Positions 27,173 to 36,418 of a stretch of DNA of 64,000 bases are shown here, piece after piece. Under the pieces are notes generated by a model. The model did not search any database, had not been told where the DNA came from, and saw only the letters and a program-made list of their open reading frames with translations. Numbering within the stretch: the first letter of the stretch is position 1; every line of letters starts with the position of its first letter. The DNA is from Lysobacter sp. (GTDB lineage Bacteria > Pseudomonadota > Gammaproteobacteria > Xanthomonadales > Xanthomonadaceae), in the NCBI GenBank assembly GCA_008015835.1, contig SSGH01000020.1, forward strand, positions 1 through 64,000. The letters are read 5' to 3'. The translations under genes were made by a program, and so were the position numbers.

Positions 27173-28126
27173 GTGACCGGCGCCGCCGTCCGACCCACCG
27201 GGTTCTTCGCGCTTTGGCGCGAATACTGGGCCTTGACCAAACCCCGCGTGGTCGCGTTGATCGTGTTCACCGCGTTCGTCGGCATGTTCTTGGCCGTGCC
27301 CGGCTTGCCGCCGCTGCGGCAGAGCGTGTTCGGCTTTCTCGGCATTTGGCTCGCCGCGTCCAGCGCCGCGGCGATCAATCATCTGATCGATCAGCGCATC
27401 GATCGGGTGATGGCGCGCACCGCGCACCGGCCGCTCGCCACCGGGACGCTCAAGCCCGCGCAAGTGCTGGCGTTCGCCGTGTTCCTCGGCGCGCTGTCGA
27501 TGGCGATGTTGATCTCGATGGTCAATCGCATCACCGCGCTGCTGACGTTCGCGTCGTTGATCGGTTACGCCATCGTCTACACCGCGTGGCTCAAGCGCGC
27601 CACGCCGCAGAACATCGTGATCGGCGGCATCGCGGGCGCGGCGCCGCCGCTGCTCGGCTGGGCGTCGGTCACGGGCATGCAGAACCCGTGGGATTGGGCG
27701 CACGCCTCGCTGTTGGTGCTGATCATCTTCGTGTGGACCCCGCCGCATTTCTGGGCGCTGGCGATCTTCCGTCGCGAGGACTACGCGCGCGCGCTGGTGC
27801 CGATGCTGCCGGTCACCCACGGCGTGGCGTACACGCGCTGGCAGATCATGCTCTACACCGTGCTGCTGGTCGCCGCGAGCCTGTTGCCGCGCGCGATCGA
27901 GATGAGCGGCAATTTCTATTTCGGCGGCGCGCTGGTGCTCGGCGCGGTGTTCTTGTGGTACGCGTGGAAGATGCTCGACCCGCCCGATGAATTCTTCGCG
28001 ATGCGGATGTTCAATTACTCGATCGTGTACTTGATGGCGTTGTTCGCCTTCCTGCTGGTGGATCATTGGCTGATGCCGTGGCTCGCGCCGGCGCAGACGA
28101 CGCTCGAGTTCCGCCCCGTCGGCTGA
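27173..28126 (+). CDS. ctaB: Protoheme IX farnesyltransferase (heme O synthase)
   Basis: 317 residues with a GTG start at 27173. It is a UbiA-type prenyltransferase with two Asp-rich substrate motifs: [21 protein letters not shown] (NxxxDxxxD) and the second in the [33 protein letters not shown] region, followed by [20 protein letters not shown]. It farnesylates protoheme to heme O. Last gene of the oxidase cluster; the next gene is on the same strand after 97 bases but unrelated. Confidence 0.96.
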   Translation: MTGAAVRPTGFFALWREYWALTKPRVVALIVFTAFVGMFLAVPGLPPLRQSVFGFLGIWLAASSAAAINHLIDQRIDRVMARTAHRPLATGTLKPAQVLAFAVFLGALSMAMLISMVNRITALLTFASLIGYAIVYTAWLKRATPQNIVIGGIAGAAPPLLGWASVTGMQNPWDWAHASLLVLIIFVWTPPHFWALAIFRREDYARALVPMLPVTHGVAYTRWQIMLYTVLLVAASLLPRAIEMSGNFYFGGALVLGAVFLWYAWKMLDPPDEFFAMRMFNYSIVYLMALFAFLLVDHWLMPWLAPAQTTLEFRPVG

Positions 28127-28223
28127 TCGGTGCGCGGCGCGGACCGGGGATCGACCTTCGGCCGGCTCGACCTCGCCGCGGACGCGGGGTACGCTTGCGA
28201 TCTCCGAACCGCAGGGCCTCGTC

Positions 28224-29537
28224 ATGTTCCGTTCTCGCTCGCTCTCGCTCCTCGGCGGCCTCGCGCTGCTCGCGTCGACGGCCCCGGCTCCCGCGCAGAC
28301 CGCCGACGGCGCGACGCGATCGGGCGCGCGCTTAGTGTCCGCCGCGCGCATGCTCGATGTGCGCAGCGGGCGCATGCTGCGCAACGTGCAGGTGCTCATC
28401 GAGAACGGCCGCATCCAGCAGGTGACGCACGGCGACGGCGCGTTCGTCGTCACCACCGATATGCCGCGCTACGACCTGGGCGACGTCACCTTGTTGCCCG
28501 GTTTGATCGATATGCACGTGCACATCGATAGCGACCCGACCTACAGCGGCTACAGCTATCTGCAGTTCAACGACCGCTTCTGGTCCGCGGTGTCGGTGAC
28601 CCACGCGCAGAAAACGCTGATGGCCGGGTTCACCACCATTCGCAATCTCGGCTCCGAAGATTGGAACGACGTCGGCCTGCAGCAGGCCATCGACGAGGGC
28701 AAAGTGCTCGGGCCGCGGATCGTGCCGGCCGGCATGGCCTTCGGCGCCACCGGCGGCCACTGCGACTCCACGTATTTCCCGCCGTCGATGAACGACCGCA
28801 ACCCGTTCAACGCCGACAATCCCGACGAAGCGCGCAAATCCGTACGCGGTATCCGCAAGTACGGTGCGCAAGTCATCAAAATCTGCGCCACCGGCGGCGT
28901 GTTCTCGCGCAACACCGAGCCCGGCCAACAGCAGATGACCTACGCCGAAATGAAAGCGACGGTCGACGAGGCGCATATGTGGGGCGTGAAAGTCGCCGCG
29001 CACGCGCACGGCGCCGCCGGCATCCGCGAAGCGATCCGCGCAGGCGTCGACACCATCGAACACGCCAGCCTGCTCGACGACGAAGGCATCCGCCTCGCCA
29101 AGCAATACGGCGCGTATCTGTCGATGGACATCTACAACACCGACTACACGCAGGCCGAAGGCAAGAAAAACGGCGTGCTGGAAGACAATCTGCGCAAGGA
29201 TCGCGAACTCGGCGACATCCAGCGCGAGAATTTCCGGCGCGCGCATCAGGCCGGCGTGAAGATGGTGTTCGGCACCGACGCCGGCATCTTTCCGCACGGC
29301 GATAACGCGAAGCAATTCGCGGTGATGGTGCGCTACGGGATGACGCCGACGGAAGCGATCCAGGCTGCGACGATCAACGCCGCCGACGCACTGGGCCGAA
29401 GCGATTTGGGCGTCGTCGAGACCGGGCGTCGCGCCGATCTGATCGCCGTCCAAGGCGATCCCACGCAGGATGTCCGCGCGCTGGAAAACGTCGCGTTCGT
29501 GATGAAAGGCGGCGAAGCGGTGAAGACCCCGCGCTGA
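28224..29537 (+). CDS. Secreted amidohydrolase (imidazolonepropionase-like)
   Basis: 437 residues. A signal peptide ends near residue 25 (LASTAPAPAQT). The amidohydrolase barrel shows the HxH metal motif in LIDMHVHIDSD (near residue 97), the carbamylated or bridging Lys candidate in VIKICATGGV, His residues in VAAHAHGAAGIREA and DTIEHASLL, and the Asp in KMVFGTDAGIFPHG. The family includes Xaa-Pro dipeptidases and other secreted dipeptide or carboxypeptidase-like amidohydrolases. The periplasmic substrate is unknown. It is probably part of peptide or amide scavenging, together with the S9 and M19-type proteins nearby. Confidence 0.85.
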   Translation: MFRSRSLSLLGGLALLASTAPAPAQTADGATRSGARLVSAARMLDVRSGRMLRNVQVLIENGRIQQVTHGDGAFVVTTDMPRYDLGDVTLLPGLIDMHVHIDSDPTYSGYSYLQFNDRFWSAVSVTHAQKTLMAGFTTIRNLGSEDWNDVGLQQAIDEGKVLGPRIVPAGMAFGATGGHCDSTYFPPSMNDRNPFNADNPDEARKSVRGIRKYGAQVIKICATGGVFSRNTEPGQQQMTYAEMKATVDEAHMWGVKVAAHAHGAAGIREAIRAGVDTIEHASLLDDEGIRLAKQYGAYLSMDIYNTDYTQAEGKKNGVLEDNLRKDRELGDIQRENFRRAHQAGVKMVFGTDAGIFPHGDNAKQFAVMVRYGMTPTEAIQAATINAADALGRSDLGVVETGRRADLIAVQGDPTQDVRALENVAFVMKGGEAVKTPR

Positions 29538-29681
29538 GCGCGGCGTCGGCGTCGTTCGCGCGGTCCGAGGATCTGCGACGGTCGCGATGCAGAATATGTC
29601 GGAGCGAGACGGCCGTCGAAGCGCCGGATGCGCCAGCGATGCGGCCGCGCAGAGCGCAAGGATTCTCAGGAGATCGTCGCG

Positions 29682-32192
29682 ATGAACGCAGAAGACCGAG
29701 ACCCGTCGACATCGGCGACGACGCGCGTCGATGCGGAGGCCGGCTCTAAGACCGGCTCCAAAACGCGCTCCAATGTCGGCGCCGAAGTAGGTTCCGAGAC
29801 CGGCGATGCGGCGATGCCGCCGTTGTTTTGGATCTGGCGGGCGCTGGATCGGTTGATGGTGCGTTTGCGTCGCATCGGCCGCCGGATCGATGCGCTGCCG
29901 GCGACGTTCGAAGTGCTGAAGCGCATGCGCTTCCCGCTGCTCTTCGCGATCGCGGCGATCTTCGCGCTGCGCACCGATCAGGGCAAGGAAGTGCTGATCA
30001 ACAGTTTCGACGGGCCGCTGCAGGGCTTGGTGTTCGTCGTGTTCTGCGCGCTGGCGGCGGCCAGCGTGTGGTACACCTCGCGATTGCTGCTGTACACCTG
30101 GGACGAGCCCGCGCCGCATCGGCGAAGCGAAGGCGCGCAGCGTTGGGCGAAGTGGTTGCGGAAATGGTTGCCCGGCGGTCTGGGCGCATCGGTGATGCTG
30201 ATTCCGGCGGTCGGCATTTGGAGCGTGCACGCGCGCATCGCGGAGCGCCAATCGATCGATGCGCGCTGGTATTCGCTGCTGCTGCTCGGCCTCAGCGTCG
30301 TATTGGGCGCGGCGCTGCTGCAGCGCCGGAAACGTCTGCAGCGCGTCGGATTCTCGACCGAACGCACCGGCTTGCGCTATCGCCAACTCGACCGCATGGC
30401 CGGCGTGTTCTTCGTCGGCATGTTGAGCCTGAACATCGTCGCGGTCGTGGCCTTCGCCGCATTTCCGCTGCTGCCGCTGCACTTGGGCATGGCCTCCGGC
30501 GCGGTGGTGATGCTGGCGACCGGATTGGCGATCGTCATGGGCAGTTTGGTCTCGCATATCGCCGACGAAAGCAAATTGCCGATTCTTTCCGGGCTGTTCG
30601 TCGCCGCGTTCGCGTTCTCGTTCTGGAACGATAACCACGCGGTGACGACGATCGTCGACCGCGACGACCCGCGCTTGACCGAGGCGGATCGCGAGGCCTT
30701 GGCGAAACCGCTGGCCGACACGTTCGACGGCTATCTCGACGCGAAACTCAAGGCCGCCATCGATGCCGGCGCCCAGCGCTGCGAAGGTCAGCCGCGCGAA
30801 ACCTGCGACCCGCGCGTGCCGTTCGTGGTGGTCGCGGCCGAGGGCGGCGGCGTGCGCGCCGCGGCGTGGACCGCGCTGGTGCTGTCGAAGATCGACGAGA
30901 GCGTCGACGCCGCGTCCGGCAAAGGCGCGTTCGCCGATCGCCTCGTCGCCATCAGCGGCGTGTCCGGCGGCTCGCTCGGCGGCGCGCTGTACGTGGCGTC
31001 GCGCGCGCAGGGCGACGGCGTGTCGTGGACGACGACGCGCAAGTTCTTCGAATCCGATCTGCTGACGCCGATGTTGGCGAACATGCTGTTCGTCGACACG
31101 CCGATGCGCTTCCTCCCGTTCGCGCTGCCGAATCGCGTGGTGCCCGATCGCGGCGCGACCTTCGAGCGCACGCTCGAGCACGCGTGGGCGGAAGCGGTCG
31201 CGGGCGACGAGGCGCGCGACCCGGCGCTGTTCGCGCGCCCGTTCGACGCGATGTGGCGCGGCGGCGAACGTCGTCTGCCGCTGTTGGTGGCGAACACCAC
31301 CATCGTCGCCAGCGGCGAGCGCATGCTGCAATCGCCGACGATTCTGCGCAAACCCGCGGCGCAAACCAAGGTCGCCGCCGACATCCGTCAGGCCGAACCG
31401 ACCGACACGCCGCTCGAACAGGACATCGCGCGCGACGGCCGCAGTTTCGTCGGCGCGTTCGACGCCAACGATTGTCTGCTGCCGCGCAAAGGCGCCGAGA
31501 CCGACTTCGCGCGCCTGGGCATGCCGCTGTCGGCGATGGTGCACAACAGCGCGCGCTTCACCTGGGTCAGTCCCGCGGGGCGCTTCGGCGGCGCCAGCGC
31601 CTGCCGCGGCGTGCGCATGGTCGACGGCGGCTATTTCGAGAATTCCGGCACCGCGACCGCCGACGACATCGTCTGGGCGATCCACGAGAAATATCCCGGT
31701 CGCGTGCGCACGATTCTCGTGCAGATCCGCAACGAGCCGGTGGCCGCGCGGTCGGTCGTGGTCGATTGCGACTATCTGCGCGCCGCGAAAGCCGAAACGC
31801 GCCGCGGCCCGACCGTGGCGATGAGCGAAGCGCTCGATCCGCTGCTCGCCTTGTTCGCGGGCCGCAACGCGCGCGCCGATCAGGCGAAACTCGCGATGAA
31901 GCGGCGCGTGTGCGGAAAACCGAAAGCCGCCGATGCGCTCGCCGACGGCGGCGTCGTGCGCGAAGAGCACGGCGCGTTCATCGAATTCGCGCTCACCAAG
32001 GACAAGCGCGCCGAATTCCCGCTGCACTGGGCGATCTCGGAAGACACGCTGCGCAGAATGCAGGCGCAGTTCGACGACGAGAACGCGCCGAATCGCAAAG
32101 CCCTGCGCGCGTTGATCGACGCGTTGGCGCTGCCGGCGGAAGCGCCTGCGGCAGAGTCCGCAGCAGAGCCAGCAGTAGACGTAACGCCGTAA
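29682..32192 (+). CDS. Multi-spanning patatin-like phospholipase
   Basis: 836 residues. The ATG at 29682 has AGGAG nine bases upstream. A polar N-terminus (1-45) with a Ser/Lys/Thr-Gly pattern is followed by about seven hydrophobic segments between residues 80 and 315. The C-terminal half is a patatin-type hydrolase: oxyanion-hole motif AEGGGVRAAAW at 386-396, nucleophile elbow GVSGG with Ser428, and the catalytic Asp in MVDGGYFENSG. Patatin domains hydrolyse membrane lipids. The fusion of a multi-helix membrane region with the hydrolase suggests an enzyme acting at the inner membrane; substrate unknown. The stop codon lies in an 8-base tandem repeat. Confidence 0.8.
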   Translation: MNAEDRDPSTSATTRVDAEAGSKTGSKTRSNVGAEVGSETGDAAMPPLFWIWRALDRLMVRLRRIGRRIDALPATFEVLKRMRFPLLFAIAAIFALRTDQGKEVLINSFDGPLQGLVFVVFCALAAASVWYTSRLLLYTWDEPAPHRRSEGAQRWAKWLRKWLPGGLGASVMLIPAVGIWSVHARIAERQSIDARWYSLLLLGLSVVLGAALLQRRKRLQRVGFSTERTGLRYRQLDRMAGVFFVGMLSLNIVAVVAFAAFPLLPLHLGMASGAVVMLATGLAIVMGSLVSHIADESKLPILSGLFVAAFAFSFWNDNHAVTTIVDRDDPRLTEADREALAKPLADTFDGYLDAKLKAAIDAGAQRCEGQPRETCDPRVPFVVVAAEGGGVRAAAWTALVLSKIDESVDAASGKGAFADRLVAISGVSGGSLGGALYVASRAQGDGVSWTTTRKFFESDLLTPMLANMLFVDTPMRFLPFALPNRVVPDRGATFERTLEHAWAEAVAGDEARDPALFARPFDAMWRGGERRLPLLVANTTIVASGERMLQSPTILRKPAAQTKVAADIRQAEPTDTPLEQDIARDGRSFVGAFDANDCLLPRKGAETDFARLGMPLSAMVHNSARFTWVSPAGRFGGASACRGVRMVDGGYFENSGTATADDIVWAIHEKYPGRVRTILVQIRNEPVAARSVVVDCDYLRAAKAETRRGPTVAMSEALDPLLALFAGRNARADQAKLAMKRRVCGKPKAADALADGGVVREEHGAFIEFALTKDKRAEFPLHWAISEDTLRRMQAQFDDENAPNRKALRALIDALALPAEAPAAESAAEPAVDVTP

Positions 32193-32212
32193 CGCCGTAA
32201 CGCCGTAACGCG
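32181..32212. repeat. Four tandem copies of the octamer GTAACGCC across a stop codon
   Basis: Four head-to-tail units (the last differs in its final base) span the end of the patatin-like gene; the TAA at 32190-32192 is inside the second unit. Because the unit is not a multiple of three, gain or loss of a unit shifts the frame, but each frame soon meets TAA. Confidence 0.85.
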
Positions 32213-32223
32213 CACCTACTCCG

Positions 32224-32309
32224 CTGTCATCCCGAGCGCAGCGAGGGACCTGCTTGCGGTCGTTGCGAGAAAAGAGGAAGCAGGTCCCTCGCTGCGCTCG
32301 GGATGACAG
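32224..32309. repeat. Perfect 32-base inverted repeat with 22-base loop
   Basis: The arms 32224-32255 and 32278-32309 are exact reverse complements; each contains TCATCCCGAGCGCAGCGAGG. Widely scattered copies of this type of sequence occur in many bacterial genomes as REP or MITE-like elements. It could also act as a terminator hairpin between the convergent patatin-like and S9 peptidase genes, although no T run follows. Confidence 0.85.
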
Positions 32310-32397
32310 GGAATATCGTAAGCGAGCGAATTTCGACGCGCGAAGATCGAACGCACGAAGCGAAAACCACGAAGCCTGGCCTCCGAGGCCGAGCACA

Positions 32398-32457
32398 GGA
32401 AAGCCTGTCGCCACGAGGCGAACGCATTGCGCGTCGCCCCGCATCGACAGGCCTTTC
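32398..32457. repeat. Imperfect hairpin downstream of the S9 peptidase gene
   Basis: GGAAAGCCTGTCG at 32398-32410 pairs with CGACAGGCCTTTC at 32445-32457 apart from one bulged base, and the interior (GAGGCGAACGC / GCGCGTCGCCC) pairs partly. It lies 54 bases after the stop of the minus-strand peptidase gene and may be a structured 3' end or a degraded REP element. Confidence 0.4.
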
Positions 32458-32510
32458 GCTCGACTTCGACCCGCCGAGGCGTGCGCCTCAGCCCGGCCGC
32501 GCTTTGCCGC

Positions 32511-34508
32511 TCAGTTCAACAAATACTGCTGCCAGAACAGCATCGTCGCGGCATTGAAGTAATCGTTGTTGCTCTTCTTGCGGAAGCCGTGACCTTCGTC
32601 GGTGTACAGCAGGTACCACACCGGCTGGCCGTTGGCGCGCACGGCTTTCACGATCTGCTCGGCCTCGGTCCACGGCACGCGCGGATCGTTCTTGCCCTGC
32701 GCGACGAACAGTTTCGCCTTGATCTTCGCGGCGTTGTTCAAGGGCGAGATGCGTTCGAAGGTCTCCGCCATTTTCGGATCGCGCTCGTCGCCGTATTCGA
32801 CGCGACGCAGATCGCGGCGATAGCTCTCGGTGTTTTTCAGGAACGTGCCGAAGTGCGAAATGCCGACCACGTCCACACCGGCGCGGATACGGTCGCTGTA
32901 ATGCACCAGCGAGGCCAGCGTCATGTAACCGCCGTAGCTGCCGCCGATCACGCCGACGCGCGAGGCGTCGAGGTCCGGCTGTTTCGCGATCCAATCCAGC
33001 AGCGCGCCGATGTCCTTCACCGAGTCCTCGCGCTTCTCGGCGTTGTCCAGCGACAGATACGTTTTGCCGTAGCCGGTGGAGCCGCGCACGTTCGGCAGCA
33101 GCATCGCCACGCCCAATTCGTTGGCCAGGAACTGCGCCGTCGGATTGAACGTCGGCTGCGATTGCCCTTCCGGGCCGCCGTGGATATTGATGACCACCGG
33201 CAGCTTGCGCCCGGCCGGCGCGTTCGCCGGGCGGTAGTAGAACGCCGGAATCGTGCGGGTTTTGCCGTTCGCTTTGTCGAACGTGGGGTAGCGGATCAGC
33301 GTGGGCGCGACGAACTTCGATGCGTCCAAGCCACCGACTTCGCTGCGCGTCCACGGCGTCAGAGTTTTCTTGTCGATGTCGATCACGTACACGTCGCTGG
33401 GCGAGGTGGCGCTGTTGAGCGTAAGCGCGATGCGCGTACCGTCGGGCGAGAACGCGCCCGCGCCGAACACGCCGATCGGCAGTTCCGGCAACGGCAGTTC
33501 GCGATGGTCCGGCAGGCTCAGCACGCGCAGCTTGCTGATGCCGTCCTCGTTGGTGACGTAGGCCAAGCGCTTGCCGTCTTCGGAGACGTTGAAGCCGACC
33601 ACGTCCCACGGCACGCGATCGCTCAGCACCGTCACCGTATTCGTCGCCGGGTCGTGATGGCGCAGCGTGCGGAATTCCTGCGCCACGCCCTTGATCGGTT
33701 CGTCGGACACGAAATACGCCGATTTGCCGTCGCCCGCGTATTCGAAACCGCCGAACGAGGCTTTGCCGCCTTCCACCGGGAACATCGTCAGCGCGCCGGT
33801 GTCGAGGTCGACTTCGCCCGGATACGACTCGGCGATCGACACGCCCTTCATCACCAGCAGCTTCTTGCCGTCGGGCGAGAAATCCAGCGCGCTCCAACTG
33901 CCGCCGGCGGTCACCACCGCGCGCGTTTGCCCGGTGACGGTATCGCGCAGCCAGATGTCGGTATCGGTGCCGTTACGCGCGGTGCTGCGGTAGGCCATGC
34001 GCTTACCGTCGCCGGAAAACAGCGCGCCGCTGTTCTGCGTGCGCTTGCCGTCGGTCAGCAAGGCGATTTCGCGCGTGCGATTGTCGAACCAGTACAACTG
34101 CGAGAATTCGTCGCCGCCTTTGTCTTTGGAGAACACGAAGCCGTCCTGCGCGGCCTGGACCGGCGCGGGCACGATCGAACCGACCGGCTCGGAATAGAAC
34201 GTCAACTGCTCGCGCATGCCCATCGGCGCGCAGACGCGATGCGCCTGCGAGGTTTCGGCGAAGCGCGTGGAGATCAGCAGGCAGCCTTCGCGCGTCCAAC
34301 CCGCCACGCCCGCGCCGCGGGTGTTTTGGTAGCGGTTGAGGCGGTCGATCAATTCCTGCGGGATCGCAGGAATGTTCTCGCTGATGCGTGTGCCCACTTC
34401 TTCGCGGACGACGCCGTTCGGCGTGGTCGCGGGCGCGGCCGTTTGCGCGAAGGCGGGCAGCGAACAGGCGAGGCAGAGCAAAGCGGGGAGCGTGCGGCGT
34501 CGCAACAT
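32511..34508 (-). CDS. Secreted S9 family prolyl oligopeptidase
   Basis: 665 residues. The start at complement 34506-34508 gives a signal peptide (LRRRTLPALLCLACSLPAFAQ) cut near residue 20. A beta-propeller (about 60-400, with WD-like blades such as SPDGTRIAL and SEDGKRLAY) precedes an alpha/beta hydrolase with catalytic Ser524 (GGSYGGYM), Asp608 (GKNDPRVP) and His640 (DEGHGF). Length and order fit S9C-type dipeptidyl or acylaminoacyl peptidases, which process short peptides in the periplasm. It is transcribed alone, converging on the patatin-like gene across repeat-rich DNA. Confidence 0.9.
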   Translation of the reverse strand: MLRRRTLPALLCLACSLPAFAQTAAPATTPNGVVREEVGTRISENIPAIPQELIDRLNRYQNTRGAGVAGWTREGCLLISTRFAETSQAHRVCAPMGMREQLTFYSEPVGSIVPAPVQAAQDGFVFSKDKGGDEFSQLYWFDNRTREIALLTDGKRTQNSGALFSGDGKRMAYRSTARNGTDTDIWLRDTVTGQTRAVVTAGGSWSALDFSPDGKKLLVMKGVSIAESYPGEVDLDTGALTMFPVEGGKASFGGFEYAGDGKSAYFVSDEPIKGVAQEFRTLRHHDPATNTVTVLSDRVPWDVVGFNVSEDGKRLAYVTNEDGISKLRVLSLPDHRELPLPELPIGVFGAGAFSPDGTRIALTLNSATSPSDVYVIDIDKKTLTPWTRSEVGGLDASKFVAPTLIRYPTFDKANGKTRTIPAFYYRPANAPAGRKLPVVINIHGGPEGQSQPTFNPTAQFLANELGVAMLLPNVRGSTGYGKTYLSLDNAEKREDSVKDIGALLDWIAKQPDLDASRVGVIGGSYGGYMTLASLVHYSDRIRAGVDVVGISHFGTFLKNTESYRRDLRRVEYGDERDPKMAETFERISPLNNAAKIKAKLFVAQGKNDPRVPWTEAEQIVKAVRANGQPVWYLLYTDEGHGFRKKSNNDYFNAATMLFWQQYLLN

Positions 34509-34771
34509 GGCGTGATCCCAGTGGCATGGACAGCCGTCGAGCATACCCCGCGCGTTCGGAGCGGACGGTGGCCGGAAGTCATGGTGGCGGGCGTTGAACC
34601 CGATGTGCCGGTGCGCGATTCGGCCCGAACGCCGAACCCGCACCGCCGTCGCGACGGTTACGGCGCGGGGCGTCCCGTAGCGCGCCTGGCCGACGTCCGC
34701 CCTCCGCTCCGCGGCGCCGCGACGGCCCCGGGGCCGCCCGCAGCGCGGCGAAAGCCGCAGGGGGAATCGTC

Positions 34772-35227
34772 ATGGCGCACGTCTGTTCTTCGAATCATTA
34801 CCACGGCATCGAATCGGAGGTGCAGTACCTCCGTCCGCCGGTCGGCCTCGCCGGCTGGGCCGGGTTCTTCGTCGCGTTAACGCGCATGCAACTGCGCGCA
34901 CAGCGTTTGGCCGAAGACGCGATGCGGCAAACGGCCGCGGGCGATTGCCCGGGGAAATGCCGGCACAAGGCCGGATTCATGCTGACCCGCCCGCTGCCGC
35001 CGAAGATCGTGCCGGTGCCGGACGCCGCGAACGTGAACTATCTGGAAGTGCATGCGCTGGCGCAGTGGCGAGTGCGCATCTACTGCAACAAACACCCGGT
35101 GCCGGGCTGGCCGCCGGCGCTGATGACGATGACCTGGGAAGAAGCCGAACGGCTGGATCCTTTCGACGACGCCGTCCGCGCCGAGACCGAGGGCAAGAAA
35201 ACGCGCAAACGCCGACGCCGCGAGTGA
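34772..35227 (+). CDS. Hypothetical cysteine-containing basic protein
   Basis: 151 residues beginning MAHVCSSNHYHGIESEVQYL. No family is recognised. It has no signal peptide; the segment VGLAGWAGFFVALT (about 24-37) is only weakly hydrophobic. Cysteines include a CPGKC pair near 59-63, and the tail is strongly basic (KKTRKRRRRE), which could bind nucleic acid. Regular codon use and an ATG following GGGGGAATC suggest it is real. It stands between the divergent S9 peptidase and the M19-like gene, with 54 bases to the latter. Function unknown. Confidence 0.6.
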   Translation: MAHVCSSNHYHGIESEVQYLRPPVGLAGWAGFFVALTRMQLRAQRLAEDAMRQTAAGDCPGKCRHKAGFMLTRPLPPKIVPVPDAANVNYLEVHALAQWRVRIYCNKHPVPGWPPALMTMTWEEAERLDPFDDAVRAETEGKKTRKRRRRE

Positions 35228-35281
35228 GCCGCGCCGCGCCGTTGCGTAGACTCCGGGTCTAGAGCCACTAGGAGGCGCCCC

Positions 35282-36418
35282 ATGCTCACCCGTCGCGATG
35301 CGCTCAAACGCTGCGGCTCCGCCGCGTTGGCTCTGGCCGCGGGCCGCCTCGGTTTGGCGGAGGCCGCGACGACTGCGGTCGCACGCGGACGTATGGCGCC
35401 CCGCATCGACGCCGCGGGCGGCACCAGTCTGTTCTGGTTCGAGCCCGACGACCCGGCGATTCCCGCCGAACTCGCCGCGATCCGCGCCTCCGGGTTATCC
35501 GGCGTGGTGTTGACGCTGGCGCCGTCCGGCAAATTCTGGATGGACGACGCCGCGTTCGAGAAGACGAAGGCGAACATCGCGCGTTGGGACGCGATCGTCG
35601 CGCGCTATCCCGAATACCTCGCGCACGTCCGCAACGCCGACGATCTGCGCCGCGCGCAGCGCGAAGGCGCACTCGGCCTGATCTATGGTTTCCAGGGCAC
35701 CGAATCGCTGGGCGAAGACATCGAGCGGATTCCGATGTTCCGCGACCGCGGCGTGCGCGTGATCCAACTCACCCACAACCGCCGCAATCTGGTCGGCGAC
35801 GGCTGCATGGAGCCGGGCGACGCCGGCCTCAGCAATTTCGGGCGTGAGGTGGTCGCACGTTTGAACGCCGAAAAGATCGTGGTCGATCTGGCGCACGGCT
35901 CCGCGCGCACGATGGCCGAAGGCATCGCCGCCTCGCGCGCGCCGCTGTTGATCAGCCACACCGGCTGCCGCGCGCTCGCCGATCTGCCGCGCAACACCAG
36001 CGACGCCACGCTGCGCGCGCTCGCCGACAAGGGCGGCGTGGCCGGCATCATTTTTTGGCCGTATTTGCGCACCGACACGCAGCCGATGGCCGAGGACGTG
36101 ATTCGCCACATCGAACACGCGGTGAACGTCTGCGGCGAAGACCACGTCGGCATCGGCACCGACACCGGCATCGCGCCGATCGAACGCACGCCCGCATTCG
36201 AACAGGACAACCGCGAATGGGTCGCCAGCGCGGTCGAAGACGGCATCTTCGACCGCGGCCGTCCGCCCGATCTCTACACCTTCATCCCCGACCTCAACAT
36301 CGCCGATCGTTTCGACACGCTTGCGACGCGATTGTCCAAGCGCGGGCATTCCGACGCGCGCATCGAGAAGATTCTCGGCGGGAATTTCGCGCAGGTGTTC
36401 GGGGAGGTGTGGGGCTGA
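35282..36418 (+). CDS. M19 (renal dipeptidase)-like protein, exported
   Basis: 378 residues. The N-terminus MLTRRDALKRCGSAALALAAGRLGLAEAA has an RR pair in a TRRDALK context, compatible with a Tat signal. The M19 barrel shows LIYGFQGTES (bridging Glu), THNRRN, VVDLAHGS and LISHTGCRAL (two His ligands) and GIGTDTG. The first metal motif of classical membrane dipeptidases (HxD after an I-D-G segment) is replaced by IDAAGGTS, so one metal site is altered or missing. It may be a divergent dipeptidase or have a different activity. Preceded by AGGAGG four bases before the ATG region. Confidence 0.8.
   Translation: MLTRRDALKRCGSAALALAAGRLGLAEAATTAVARGRMAPRIDAAGGTSLFWFEPDDPAIPAELAAIRASGLSGVVLTLAPSGKFWMDDAAFEKTKANIARWDAIVARYPEYLAHVRNADDLRRAQREGALGLIYGFQGTESLGEDIERIPMFRDRGVRVIQLTHNRRNLVGDGCMEPGDAGLSNFGREVVARLNAEKIVVDLAHGSARTMAEGIAASRAPLLISHTGCRALADLPRNTSDATLRALADKGGVAGIIFWPYLRTDTQPMAEDVIRHIEHAVNVCGEDHVGIGTDTGIAPIERTPAFEQDNREWVASAVEDGIFDRGRPPDLYTFIPDLNIADRFDTLATRLSKRGHSDARIEKILGGNFAQVFGEVWG

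Noticed and set aside
28332-32444. 1370-codon open frame on the minus strand
   Set aside because: Antisense to the amidohydrolase and patatin-like genes; His/Arg-rich shadow typical of high-GC DNA with no domain.
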